Part shown: in pieces, positions 56,625 through 64,000 of the stretch
Layout of the letters: the number at the start of each line of letters is the position of its first letter
How positions within the stretch are numbered: position 1 is the stretch's first letter
Source: Exiguobacterium acetylicum
GTDB taxonomy: Bacteria > Bacillota > Bacilli > Exiguobacteriales > Exiguobacteriaceae
Direction: 5' to 3'
Assembly (NCBI RefSeq): GCF_022170825.1
Contig: NZ_CP081878.1
Span: forward strand, 2,010,001 to 2,074,000
Length of the DNA stretch: 64,000 bases
Made by a program: the position numbers and the translations under genes
Notes under the pieces: generated by a model
The model's input: the letters and a program-made list of their open reading frames with translations, nothing else
Database searches by the model: none
What the model was told of the DNA's origin: nothing

Positions 56625-58316
56625 ATGGCTTTTGACGGATTGATGACGACACGTGTCGTCGAAGAACTCCAACCGCTCGTCGGAGGACGGATCAATAAGG
56701 TATACCAGCCTTATACATTGGATTTAGTATTCCAGGTCCGGGCTGAGCGAAAAAACGTATTATTGCTCGCCTCTGCGAATGCCATGTATGCACGGATGCA
56801 CATTACATCGGAATCGGTCAGCAACCCGAGTGAACCTCCACTCTTTTGTATGATGCTCCGCAAGCATGTCGAAGGTGGGTTCATTGAATCGATCGAACAA
56901 CTGGAACGTGACCGGATCATCGTCTTACGTGTCCGGTCCCGGAACGAGCTCGGTGATGAGGAAGCGAAAAAAATCTATGTCGAGTTGATGGGACGTCACT
57001 CGAATATTATTTTGACGGACGGACAGGATAAGATTCTCGATGCAATCAAACACTTGCCCCTCAGTCAAAATACATTCCGGACGATTATGCCGGGCATGAC
57101 CTATCAACTCCCACCGGCACAGGATAAAGTGGATCCGCTCACGGGAGATATCGAAAAGACACTCCACCGGATTGACTGGAATGCCGGTAAACTAGATCGA
57201 CAGTTACTTGGTCTATTCAGTGGTCTGTCTCCACAAATTGCAAAGGAAGTCGTTACGCGGGCAGGTCTTGCGAACCGGACGAACCTTGCTACTGCTTTCC
57301 AAGATGTCTTAAATGAACTAAACGGTCCTTATGTATTGCAACGGATGGAAGGCGGCAAGGAACGCTTTGCACCGGTCCGCTTAACGGAAGGATCGATCAT
57401 CGACGAGAAGACGTTCGAGACAAGTGGTCAAGTTCTCGACGCCTTCTTCCATCAAAAAGCAAACCGCGATCGTGTGAAACAACAGGCAGCCGACCTCGAA
57501 CGGTTCATTAAGAGTGAATACGATAAGAATATCTTAAAACGCTCAAAACTCGAAAAAGATTTAGAAGCGACGTTACGGATGGACGAGTGGAAACATAAAG
57601 GGGAACTGTTGACGACCTATCTCTATCAGCTCGAACGTGGGATGAAGGAAGCGACCGTCGTCGATTACTATGATCCAGACGGTGCTGAAATTACGATCAC
57701 GCTTGATCCTCGTTTTTCACCGAACGAGAACGCACAACGTTATTACAAACGATATAACAAATTAAAAACTGCCAAAGTCGAAGTCGCGCGCCAGCTTGAG
57801 AAGAATCAGGCTGAAATTACGTATTTCGAAAGCTTGCTTGCCCAACTCGATGTCGCATCTCCAGAAGATATTCGGGAAATGCGTGAGGAACTCGTCGAAG
57901 AAGGTTATCTACGCGAACGGCAAAAGAAGAAAAAGAAACCGCAACTCCCACAACTCGAAGAATATCGTTCTTCGACCGGTCTCTCGTTCTTCGTCGGAAA
58001 AAACAATAAACAAAATGATTACGCAACATTCAAGTTTGGACGCCGGTCCGATACATGGCTACACACGAAGGATATCCCAGGTTCACACGTCATCATTCAA
58101 AGTGATGCTCCGGATGAGACGACGCTAAAAGAAGCAGCAATCGTTGCCGCTTACTACTCGAAAGCACGTGAATCAAGCCAAGTTCCCGTTGATTTTACGG
58201 AGTTACGTTATGTCAAAAAACCGAGTGGTGCAAAACCTGGATTCGTCATCTATACGGACCAAACGACGCTTTATGTCACACCTGATCCAGATATCGTTCA
58301 ATCCTTACGTCAATGA
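56625..58316 (+). CDS. rqcH: Ribosome quality control protein RqcH (NFACT family, YloA)
   Basis: 563 residues from MAFDGLMTTRVVEELQPLVG (AAGGT upstream; 59 upstream open codons are the intergenic region). NFACT-N domain with VELMGRHSNIILTD, central coiled coils, and the NFACT-R (DUF814) domain with FKFGRRSDTWLHTKDIPGSH. RqcH binds split 50S subunits holding stalled peptidyl-tRNA and adds alanine tails. An older name is fibronectin-binding protein A. Divergent from gmk. Confidence 0.96.
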   Translation: MAFDGLMTTRVVEELQPLVGGRINKVYQPYTLDLVFQVRAERKNVLLLASANAMYARMHITSESVSNPSEPPLFCMMLRKHVEGGFIESIEQLERDRIIVLRVRSRNELGDEEAKKIYVELMGRHSNIILTDGQDKILDAIKHLPLSQNTFRTIMPGMTYQLPPAQDKVDPLTGDIEKTLHRIDWNAGKLDRQLLGLFSGLSPQIAKEVVTRAGLANRTNLATAFQDVLNELNGPYVLQRMEGGKERFAPVRLTEGSIIDEKTFETSGQVLDAFFHQKANRDRVKQQAADLERFIKSEYDKNILKRSKLEKDLEATLRMDEWKHKGELLTTYLYQLERGMKEATVVDYYDPDGAEITITLDPRFSPNENAQRYYKRYNKLKTAKVEVARQLEKNQAEITYFESLLAQLDVASPEDIREMREELVEEGYLRERQKKKKKPQLPQLEEYRSSTGLSFFVGKNNKQNDYATFKFGRRSDTWLHTKDIPGSHVIIQSDAPDETTLKEAAIVAAYYSKARESSQVPVDFTELRYVKKPSGAKPGFVIYTDQTTLYVTPDPDIVQSLRQ

Positions 58317-58319
58317 ATT

Positions 58320-58376
58320 TACACAAAAACCGCTGTATTCCTAATGAAAAATAAGGAATACAGCGGTTTTTCGTCG
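58320..58376. terminator. Bidirectional terminator after rqcH
   Basis: 17-bp perfect stem (AAAACCGCTGTATTCCT and complement; arms 58326-58342 and 58354-58370) with T tracts on both strands. It serves rqcH and the convergent exporter-like gene. Confidence 0.9.
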
Positions 58377-59288
58377 TCATTTCATTTTTTCTAATTGTTC
58401 CCGGTAATCGAGCAGATGCCCATGAATGATGTCTTTGGCTTCACTTAATTCTTGATCAAATGAAAACATCGCTTGTTTTCGTTCATGCGAGAAGATGACA
58501 TCATAATGATGACTGAGTAAAAAATCGATTTCCTGACCGAGCGTCTTTTCCTGTTCTTCTGTCATCGGGATGTCTCGATGACTCGCAATGCTTTCAAGTA
58601 AGACGAGCAATTTGTCCTCGAGATCGACGAGTTCCTTCAACCGAATGAATGCTTCACTTTGACCACTTGCCACTAACGGATATTTTTGATCTTCTTGTAG
58701 CATCAACATCATCTCTTCATGTTTGAGGATTTGTTTACGCACAGCAAGCAAGCGCCCATCGTCTTGCACTAAACTTCGCCAATCTTCCATCAACTGTTGC
58801 GTCGTTTTTTTGACGAGTAACAATAAGCGATCCTCATAATGTGGTGGGAAGACAATGTAATTGACGACGACAGCAGATAATACACCGACGACGGTCAATA
58901 ATGACCGTGATAAAGCATAGTGTACATAATCGGCAGTCGGGCTTTCGAACATCAATACGATCGCAAAAGCAGCGAACGTCGACATATCGGTTCTTCCAAT
59001 CATCGAATTGAGCACGAGTGAGACGACGACAGCAAGTCCAATCGTTAATGGATTTGCCCCAAGTGTCGCGACGATTGCAAGACCACATATCAAACCGAGC
59101 ACCGTTCCAAAAATTCGGTTGAAGACGATTTTGAACGAGCGATGGATCGTTGGCTGCATCGCAACGATGGCCGCTACGGCGCCCATGCCGGAGTAAATAT
59201 CAAAGACGTACCAGGAGATACTGAGAGCGATAGCAACTGCGATTCCTGTTTTAACCGTTCGTAGTCCAATCCGAAATTTCACCTTCAC
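58377..59288 (-). CDS. Aromatic acid exporter family membrane protein (ArAE/FUSC-like)
   Basis: 303 residues. The N-terminal half (about 1-150) has five or six membrane segments, beginning RTVKTGIAVAIALSISWYV, and the family pattern AAIVAMQPTIHRSFKIVFNR with GTVLGLICG. The C-terminal half is a cytoplasmic helical domain with coiled-coil character. Related proteins (YgaE/YqjA type) are putative exporters of aromatic compounds; the substrate here is unknown. Its start overlaps the stop of the DUF4097-like gene, so the two are co-translated. Confidence 0.85.
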   Translation of the reverse strand: MKVKFRIGLRTVKTGIAVAIALSISWYVFDIYSGMGAVAAIVAMQPTIHRSFKIVFNRIFGTVLGLICGLAIVATLGANPLTIGLAVVVSLVLNSMIGRTDMSTFAAFAIVLMFESPTADYVHYALSRSLLTVVGVLSAVVVNYIVFPPHYEDRLLLLVKKTTQQLMEDWRSLVQDDGRLLAVRKQILKHEEMMLMLQEDQKYPLVASGQSEAFIRLKELVDLEDKLLVLLESIASHRDIPMTEEQEKTLGQEIDFLLSHHYDVIFSHERKQAMFSFDQELSEAKDIIHGHLLDYREQLEKMK

Positions 59289-60187
59289 TCGAGCGTCACC
59301 TGCCCGACTTCACTATTGACCGTCACTTCTGGCTTCTCTTGTTTCGACAGTTCATAAATCGTTTCATCTTTATTTTTTTGTTTCGTGTATCGATCAGAGA
59401 CTTTAATGTCCCCTCCTGTATCAATCGTAATCGTACCAGCTGCTTTATCCGGTTTTAATTTCGTCGCACCGTCAATCGTAGTGACGTCGAGGCTCAACTT
59501 CGCCATATAGTCTTGTAATGAGACCGTTTCGCCAGCCACTTTTGCATGGACGGCATCCATCTCCTTAACGGTAACTGCACGAGTAGTAGTCAATGCAATC
59601 TCATCACCTTTTACTTTGTCGAGATTCATCGTTTCGCCATGCATCTCGATCGTTTTCGCATAGACGCCCATTCCTTTAAGTGTTCCGGCATCGACATCGA
59701 CGCGGTTCATATAGCTCGGTAGACCAACTTGAATTGTATAATCTGCCGTTTTTTCACTTGGACGATTTCCGAGTCGAGATAGCCAACCATCTCGTCCTGT
59801 CACCGTTACCGTATTCGTCGACGTACTGATTTTCAATCGTTTTCCGCTTGATGCACTATCGACGAGCTTGATTTGGACGTTTCCGTCTGAACTACGAACG
59901 AATTGTACCGTTGCATGTGGTGCCTCAATGGCAAGTGACTTATAACGATTCGTCGTCTTGAAGGACTCACCGCGCGATAACAGATCTGTTGAGACGAGCA
60001 ACGTAATCGTATAGACGACTACGAGTCCGAGAACAACCCCACCATATAAATAAAGTGGTCGCTTGACTGGTCCCTTTTCACCAATTCGATTCAATCGCGC
60101 ATCCATCTTTTGTTTTTGTTTATTTTTTAAGCGCGTAAACGACGATTGTTTACGTTTACGCACACTCCTACTATTATGTTCTTCCAT
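59285..60187 (-). CDS. Membrane-anchored DUF4097-like beta-repeat protein, function unknown
   Basis: 300 residues. A basic N-terminal stretch (RKRKQSSFTRLKNKQKQKMD), one membrane helix at about 47-68 (LYLYGGVVLGLVVVYTITLL), and a long external domain of short beta strands (VTVTGRDGWLSRLG, VDVDAGTLKGMGVYAKTIEM, GTITIDTGGDIKVSD) resembling the DUF4097 beta-helix fold. GGAGGGG precedes the ATG. A near-consensus promoter lies upstream. It overlaps the exporter-like gene and may work with it at the envelope; no function can be assigned. Confidence 0.72.
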   Translation of the reverse strand: MEEHNSRSVRKRKQSSFTRLKNKQKQKMDARLNRIGEKGPVKRPLYLYGGVVLGLVVVYTITLLVSTDLLSRGESFKTTNRYKSLAIEAPHATVQFVRSSDGNVQIKLVDSASSGKRLKISTSTNTVTVTGRDGWLSRLGNRPSEKTADYTIQVGLPSYMNRVDVDAGTLKGMGVYAKTIEMHGETMNLDKVKGDEIALTTTRAVTVKEMDAVHAKVAGETVSLQDYMAKLSLDVTTIDGATKLKPDKAAGTITIDTGGDIKVSDRYTKQKNKDETIYELSKQEKPEVTVNSEVGQVTLE

Positions 60188-60213
60188 GTCAGCCCCTCCA
60201 TCTCATGTCTACC

Positions 60214-60243
60214 ATTATTCCGAATATCCGAATCAGCTGTCAA
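60214..60243 (-). promoter_or_regulatory. Promoter of the DUF4097-like/exporter pair
   Basis: Minus strand TTGACA, then AATAAT after 18 bases (or GAATAA after 17). The spacer holds a tandem ATTCGGA repeat next to the -10. The start lies close to the ribosome-binding site, giving a short leader. Confidence 0.68.
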
Positions 60244-60318
60244 CAGCTCCCTTTTTATCATAGAAGAAGTTCATCGTTTCGCCATCGGGCGGAAGAAGGA
60301 AGCATGATTAAAAAATGG

Positions 60319-60360
60319 CGACAAAAAGGAGAGGAACGATGACGTTTCCTCTCCTTTCGT
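60319..60360 (-). terminator. Terminator after the UPF0173 hydrolase gene
   Basis: 12-bp perfect stem AAAGGAGAGGAA/TTCCTCTCCTTT (60325-60336 and 60346-60357), nine-base loop, then TTGTC on the minus strand after the stem's T run. Confidence 0.82.
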
Positions 60361-60370
60361 AAGATCCGAC

Positions 60371-61060
60371 TTACAGTTCGAGTGATTCTCCGATTGCAAG
60401 TGGATGACCTGTTTGACCTTGCGCTTCAATTTTTTCAGAGAACGCTTTTGCATCTTGTTTAATTAAATCAAATGTATCGTAATGGATGGGTACGACGGCT
60501 TTGGCTTGCAACATATCTGCTGCAATCAACGCGTCATCCGGTCCCATCGTGAAGTTATCACCAATCGGTAAAAAGGCTAAATCGATTTCGTGATGTGCAC
60601 CGTAAAGGGCTAAATCCCCGAATAGTGCCGTATCACCAGCATGATAGATTTCTTTGCCTTCAATCGTCAGCAAGAAACCAGCCGGCATCCCCATATACGT
60701 AATTGTTTGCTTTTCCTCATCGATGATACTTGATGAATGGAATGCCTGCGTCATCTTGACTTTACCAAATGGGAATTCAAACTGTCCGCCGAGGTTCATT
60801 GGATGGACATTGAGTCCTTTAAAGCTCAAATACGTCGCTAGTTCATGCGTTGCGATGATTGTCGCACCGGTTGCTTTTGCAATACGTTCCGCATCAAGCA
60901 TATGATCGGCATGGGCATGTGTTAACAAAATAAAGTCTGCCTTGACGTCATCGGGATTCGTCGTCGCTTTTTCATTGCCACTAAAGAATGGATCGATGAC
61001 GAGGTGATGCCCGTTCGTCTCAATCGTTACAGTTGACTGTCCGTGATAAGTTAGCTTCAT
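60371..61060 (-). CDS. UPF0173 metal-dependent hydrolase (metallo-beta-lactamase fold, YtkL-like)
   Basis: 229 residues. Starts [20 protein letters not shown]; metal motif [16 protein letters not shown] (HxHxDH), further ligands in [16 protein letters not shown] and PIHYDTF. The family is conserved across Firmicutes (B. subtilis YtkL); the physiological substrate is not established. It follows hxlR by 19 bases and may share its transcript. Confidence 0.93.
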   Translation of the reverse strand: MKLTYHGQSTVTIETNGHHLVIDPFFSGNEKATTNPDDVKADFILLTHAHADHMLDAERIAKATGATIIATHELATYLSFKGLNVHPMNLGGQFEFPFGKVKMTQAFHSSSIIDEEKQTITYMGMPAGFLLTIEGKEIYHAGDTALFGDLALYGAHHEIDLAFLPIGDNFTMGPDDALIAADMLQAKAVVPIHYDTFDLIKQDAKAFSEKIEAQGQTGHPLAIGESLEL

Positions 61061-61079
61061 CTACTTCACTGCCTCTCGA

Positions 61080-61394
61080 TTAGGATTCGGATAGTTGATT
61101 CCCTTCCCCCCACGCACATAAACCTTTCATGGCAGGTTGCAGTGTGAATGCCGCGTCCGTCAATTTATATTCGACGTGCAGAACGGCTTCATCATATTCA
61201 ATCCGTTCAATCATTCCGAGTCGTTCGAGTTCTTTTAGCTGATCGGTCAAGACCTTTCGAGAAATTCCAGGAATCGCACGTTGTAACTCTAAAAAACGTT
61301 TCGGACCGTTCTCTAACGTGCAATATAATTGTGGACGCCATTTTCCGCCGATGATGGCGAGCGCCCGATTGACCGGAAATTGTTCTGTCGACAT
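61080..61394 (-). CDS. HxlR (DUF24) family transcriptional regulator
   Basis: 104 residues. Winged helix typical of the family: ALAIIGGKWRPQLYCTLENG, then PGISRKVLTDQLKELERLGMI and YKLTDAA. Members such as YodB, CatR and HxlR sense quinones, aldehydes or thiol stress; several use an N-terminal Cys (Cys6/7), which is absent here. Cysteines lie instead in LYCTL and GLCAW. Divergent from a VOC/oxidoreductase pair, with a 24-bp dyad in the shared region, so it probably controls that pair and itself. Confidence 0.92.
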   Translation of the reverse strand: MSTEQFPVNRALAIIGGKWRPQLYCTLENGPKRFLELQRAIPGISRKVLTDQLKELERLGMIERIEYDEAVLHVEYKLTDAAFTLQPAMKGLCAWGEGNQLSES

Positions 61395-61411
61395 GTTGTT
61401 CTCTCCTCCAC

Positions 61412-61435
61412 AGTAGTTACTTCAAAGTGCGTACT
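61412..61435. promoter_or_regulatory. Candidate HxlR operator (bipartite inverted repeat)
   Basis: The sequence has the form AGTA-N3-ACTT-N2-AAGT-N3-TACT: two nested pairs of perfectly complementary four-base arms in the 104-base gap between hxlR and the divergent gene, 17 bases from the hxlR ATG. Its position and two-fold symmetry fit a dimeric winged-helix regulator. I could not place clear -35/-10 hexamers around it. Confidence 0.5.
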
Positions 61436-61498
61436 ATGCAATCGAGTGTAGCGTAAGTTAGAGTATGCGTAAATCATTTTGCAAAAGGAGTGTTAACT

Positions 61499-61990
61499 AT
61501 GACGTATCCACGTAATTTTTCTCACATCGGTCTTTCTGTACCGAATCTCGACGAAGCCGTTCGTTTTTATCAAGAGGTGATGGGCTGGTATATCATCATG
61601 GAACCATCTGATGTCCTCGAAGATGATTCTGCCATCGGTGTCATGTGTACGGATGTCTTTGGTGCAGGATGGAACAAGTTCCGGATTGCCCACATGGCGA
61701 CAGGTGATCGCATCGGGATTGAACTGTTTGAGTTCCCAAACAATGAGCAACCAGAGAACAACTTCGAATTCTGGAAAACAGGTATCTTCCATTATGCGAT
61801 CCAAGATCCAGACGTCGAAGGACTCGTTGAAAAAATCGTCGCCCATGGGGGTAAACAACGGATGCCGATCCGTGAGTACTACCCGGGAGACAAGCCTTAC
61901 CGGATGGTCTACTGTGAGGATCCGTTCGGTAACCTCGTCGAAATTTACTCTCACTCATATGAACTGACGTATTCGGAAGGAGCGTATTAA
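61499..61990 (+). CDS. VOC superfamily protein (glyoxalase/dioxygenase fold)
   Basis: 163 residues from MTYPRNFSHIGLSVPNLDEA; AAAGGAG is eight bases upstream. Two beta-alpha-beta-beta-beta repeats. Likely metal ligands fit the His-Glu-His-Glu pattern: His9, Glu75 (GIELFEF), His98 (IFHYAIQ) and Glu148 (GNLVEIY). This fits glyoxalase-type lyases, but extradiol dioxygenases and others share the fold, so the reaction is open. Three bases separate it from the oxidoreductase gene; the HxlR regulator lies divergent. Confidence 0.85.
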   Translation: MTYPRNFSHIGLSVPNLDEAVRFYQEVMGWYIIMEPSDVLEDDSAIGVMCTDVFGAGWNKFRIAHMATGDRIGIELFEFPNNEQPENNFEFWKTGIFHYAIQDPDVEGLVEKIVAHGGKQRMPIREYYPGDKPYRMVYCEDPFGNLVEIYSHSYELTYSEGAY

Positions 61991-61992
61991 AC

Positions 61993-62964
61993 ATGAAAGC
62001 ATGGTTAAACCACTCAGGCACAGCCATTGATCAATGGACGTTCGAAGAAGTCGAGACACCAACGCCAGCAGAAGGGCAAGCCTTGATTCGTGTCAAGACG
62101 GTCGCCTTGAATCCCGTCGACTATAAAGCAACAAACAATCCAGCTTGGTCGTTCCCCCATATTCCAGGTGTTGATTTAGCTGGCGTCGTCGAACAAATCG
62201 GACCTGGCGCAGAAGTGAAAATTGGCGATCGTGTAGCGATTCATACGAACTTACAACGCAATGGTGCATTTGCCGAGTTCGCGCTTGTCGATACACGTGC
62301 TCTTGCCCTGATTCCGGAAGAGGTTTCTTTTGCAGAAGCAGCCGCGATTTTATGCGCAGGGATGACAGCGTATGAAGCGATCGTTCAAAAAATGAACACG
62401 ACGGGGAAAGAAACGATTCTTATCCATGCTGGTGCAGGTGGTGTCGGCGGTATCGGTATCCAACTTGCAAAACGGCTTGGTCTTTCCGTCGCGACGACTG
62501 CTTCAACGGAAAATCATAAATGGGTTAAGCAACTTGGTGCCGACCTTGCCATCGATTATAAAAAAGAAAATGTAACAGAGGTCATTCGAGACTGGACGAA
62601 CGGTCGCGGTGCTGACTTGATTTTCAATACGATTGGTCGCGACGAAGCAACAGCGGATCTTGGACGCCTTGCTTTCTCGGGTCAACTTGCTTTCATCGCC
62701 GGCGGTCCTGATCAATCCGTCGTCAAACCGTTCACGCTCTCACCATCGATTCACGAAGTGGCACTTGCTGCTGCTTACGCGAGCGAAGATGACCGAGCGA
62801 TCCGTAACCTTGGACATATGGCAAGCGAATTACTAAAACTTGTCGCAGCAAAAGAACTTGATCCACTCGTCACGGAAGAGATTCCAGCAGCAGATATCGT
62901 CAAAGGTTTACAACGTTTATCTGAGCGTCACGTCCGCGGTAAAATCATCGCTAAATTTAATTAA
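61993..62964 (+). CDS. Zinc-independent medium-chain oxidoreductase (quinone oxidoreductase-like)
   Basis: 323 residues. GroES-like N-terminal domain (IRVKTVALNPVDYKATNNP, FPHIPGVDLAGVVEQIGPGA) and a Rossmann domain (LIHAGAGGVGGIGIQLAKRLG). No Cys cluster for structural zinc and no catalytic zinc ligands, as in QOR-type NADPH reductases. It may reduce quinones or enones. Forms an operon with the VOC gene, consistent with electrophile or aldehyde detoxification under HxlR control (inference). Confidence 0.88.
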   Translation: MKAWLNHSGTAIDQWTFEEVETPTPAEGQALIRVKTVALNPVDYKATNNPAWSFPHIPGVDLAGVVEQIGPGAEVKIGDRVAIHTNLQRNGAFAEFALVDTRALALIPEEVSFAEAAAILCAGMTAYEAIVQKMNTTGKETILIHAGAGGVGGIGIQLAKRLGLSVATTASTENHKWVKQLGADLAIDYKKENVTEVIRDWTNGRGADLIFNTIGRDEATADLGRLAFSGQLAFIAGGPDQSVVKPFTLSPSIHEVALAAAYASEDDRAIRNLGHMASELLKLVAAKELDPLVTEEIPAADIVKGLQRLSERHVRGKIIAKFN

Positions 62965-62977
62965 AATGTTCTGCGAC

Positions 62978-63025
62978 ACAAAATAGCCGATCGTCCTTAA
63001 ATAATAGGACGGTCGGCTATTGTCG
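62978..63025. terminator. Terminator between the oxidoreductase and GNAT genes
   Basis: 16-bp stem with one wobble position (arms 62982-62997 and 63006-63021), eight-base loop. On the minus strand TTTTGTG follows; on the plus strand TGTCG. It lies between convergent genes and probably serves both. Confidence 0.75.
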
Positions 63026-63076
63026 TACTCTATTTTTTGCTTCCTGAACGTTGGCTGAAAAAGCATCAGTCCATCT

Positions 63077-63886
63077 TCATCGATAGCGAGCTTGTTTCTT
63101 GATATGTAAGGATCGTCCGACTAACTCGAATCCCACATGTTGATAAATCTTATTCGCCGTCTGATTCGACCAATCTGTATAGAGCGTCACGACTGGGTAA
63201 GATTGTAGCAAGTGTTCAGAGAGTTTAGCTACAAGGTAAGAAGCATATCCATTTCCACGTAGTTCTTTTGGAGTATAGACATAAGAGATCGTAATACCTG
63301 TTTGTGTCGGACGCGTTGCTGCTGCCATTGCGACGAGCATTGATCCACTAAACACTCCGAACAAACTTCCTTGTTCGATGTGTCGCGTCATCGACTGATG
63401 GAGTTGCGTGAGTTGTCGATCAGACGGTCGCGATTCAACTTCGTTCAAAAAACCCGTCGCAAACTGGATCGCATGTCGTGCTTCTTGTTTCGGGATCTCT
63501 TGGAAAATGACACCTTCAGGTATGCGCGGCATCACTACCTTCGTCAAGGCATACATGCCCTGCTCCATATGCACGTCATAGATCGAATGCGGCAATAAAA
63601 GTGGATCTAAGATCGACTGTTCTCCAACGAACCCTGGACTATCCAAAATACGCGCTAGCTTTCGAATCCCTTCCTTTGAAAACACATCGCCTGCGACAAT
63701 CGCTTGCTCCGGTATCGTTTGTAAAATGACAAGGCGTCGATCGCCTTCTTGTGCCGTTGCCATCAGGAGCGGCTCATCTCCCCGTTCCAATATACCTAGA
63801 ATCAACTGATGCGTATCTGGACGTTTAAGCAGAAACGGGAGGACGACCATTTTGAATTGTTCATAATCACGATAATGCGTCACCAT
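63077..63886 (-). CDS. GNAT family N-acetyltransferase
   Basis: 269 residues; GGAGG lies nine bases before the ATG. The C-terminal half has the GNAT core: ISYVYTPKELRGNGYASYLV (acetyl-CoA pyrophosphate loop R-G-N-G-Y-A) and LYTDWSNQTANKIYQHVGFE. The N-terminal half (about 1-130) is a second, degenerate GNAT-like region. It transfers acetyl from acetyl-CoA; the acceptor is unknown. Monocistronic in view, with a dyad upstream. Confidence 0.88.
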   Translation of the reverse strand: MVTHYRDYEQFKMVVLPFLLKRPDTHQLILGILERGDEPLLMATAQEGDRRLVILQTIPEQAIVAGDVFSKEGIRKLARILDSPGFVGEQSILDPLLLPHSIYDVHMEQGMYALTKVVMPRIPEGVIFQEIPKQEARHAIQFATGFLNEVESRPSDRQLTQLHQSMTRHIEQGSLFGVFSGSMLVAMAAATRPTQTGITISYVYTPKELRGNGYASYLVAKLSEHLLQSYPVVTLYTDWSNQTANKIYQHVGFELVGRSLHIKKQARYR

Positions 63887-63910
63887 AGTCGACGACCTCC
63901 TTTATTTTTA

Positions 63911-63932
63911 TAGTGTACCAAATCATACACTA
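63911..63932. promoter_or_regulatory. Inverted repeat upstream of the GNAT gene (candidate operator)
   Basis: Perfect 7-base arms TAGTGTA / TACACTA separated by eight bases, about 25 bases before the GNAT ATG. A TATGAT (possible -10) lies within it. Not followed by a T tract long enough to be a terminator for the partial ORF to the right. Confidence 0.4.
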
Positions 63933-64000
63933 GAAATCGTAGGTCGTCCGACGGAATCGATGATTTTTAAACGTTTGCAGTAAAACGCTCGCTCCAAGCA
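63930..64000 (-). CDS. Possible C-terminal fragment of an unidentified protein (cut by window edge)
   Basis: One minus-strand frame is open from the window edge to a TAG at 63930-63932 and reads ...LGASVLLQTFKNHRFRRTTYDF. The other frames also stop within the region, and a second open frame ends a few bases later, so the coding claim rests on plausible composition and on the usual close gene spacing. Family not recognised. Confidence 0.3.
   Translation of the reverse strand, partial: LGASVLLQTFKNHRFRRTTYDF

Overview
The window is a stretch of core chromosome from a low-to-mid GC Firmicute of the order Bacillales. Gene order follows the Bacillus subtilis rpmB-smc-ffh-sucCD-topA-codY-fla/che backbone almost gene for gene. 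The non-sporulating genus Exiguobacterium is my best guess, inferred from the protein sequences, the moderate GC content and the absence of a spoVM-like gene beside thiN/rpmB; the sequence does not prove the genus. I saw no insertion sequences, phage genes, CRISPR arrays, tRNAs or rRNAs. Almost all genes lie on the minus strand, so transcription runs from high to low coordinates.

Layout, left to right. 1-8418: the start of the flagellar/chemotaxis operon (flgB-flgC-fliE-fliF-fliG-fliH-fliI-fliJ-ylxF-fliK-flgD-flgE), coding for the basal body rod, MS ring, C ring, export ATPase and hook assembly. 8669-12275: xerC-hslV-hslU-codY from one sigma-A promoter. 12448-16727: dprA-topA-trmFO. 16797-18888: sucC-sucD with a promoter that a probable CcpA (cre) site overlaps. 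18976-24271: rimM-trmD-rplS-lepB-rbgA-rnhB, then a FliK-like gene paired with a free-standing FlhB C-terminal-domain gene. 24334-26385: ylxM-ffh-rpsP. 26485-31049: smc-ftsY. 31176-31376: a plus-strand DUF1128 gene that separates rnc from smc. 31447-35810: fapR-plsX-fabD-fabG-acpP-rnc, with a sigma-A promoter and a FapR operator. 35896-41635: asp23-like yloU, fakA, sdaAB, sdaAA, recG. 41919-43651 (plus strand): rpmB, then an arginine/ornithine-type permease with a perfect cre match in its promoter.

43706-56458: a TPP-riboswitch-controlled thiT-thiN pair, then the long gmk-rpoZ-coaBC-priA-(def-fmt)-rsmB-prpC-prkC-rsgA-rpe operon. Here peptide deformylase and methionyl-tRNA formyltransferase are fused in one reading frame. 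Divergent from gmk is rqcH. 58377-64000 is more accessory: an aromatic-acid-exporter-like membrane protein with an overlapping membrane-anchored DUF4097-like protein, a UPF0173 metallo-beta-lactamase-fold hydrolase, an HxlR regulator divergent from a VOC/quinone-oxidoreductase pair with a dyad between them, a GNAT acetyltransferase and a truncated ORF at the edge.

No intergenic stretch exceeds 300 bases. The longest are 41636-41918 (two divergent promoters), 8419-8668 (codY terminator and a weak candidate flgB promoter) and 60188-60370 (a promoter and a terminator). The most unusual feature is the Def-Fmt fusion. Others worth a look are the FliK-like/FlhB-CC pair, the bipartite dyad at the HxlR locus, and the loss of khpA, ylqD, rlmN and remA from positions where B. 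subtilis has them. I did not find a clearly new multi-gene system.
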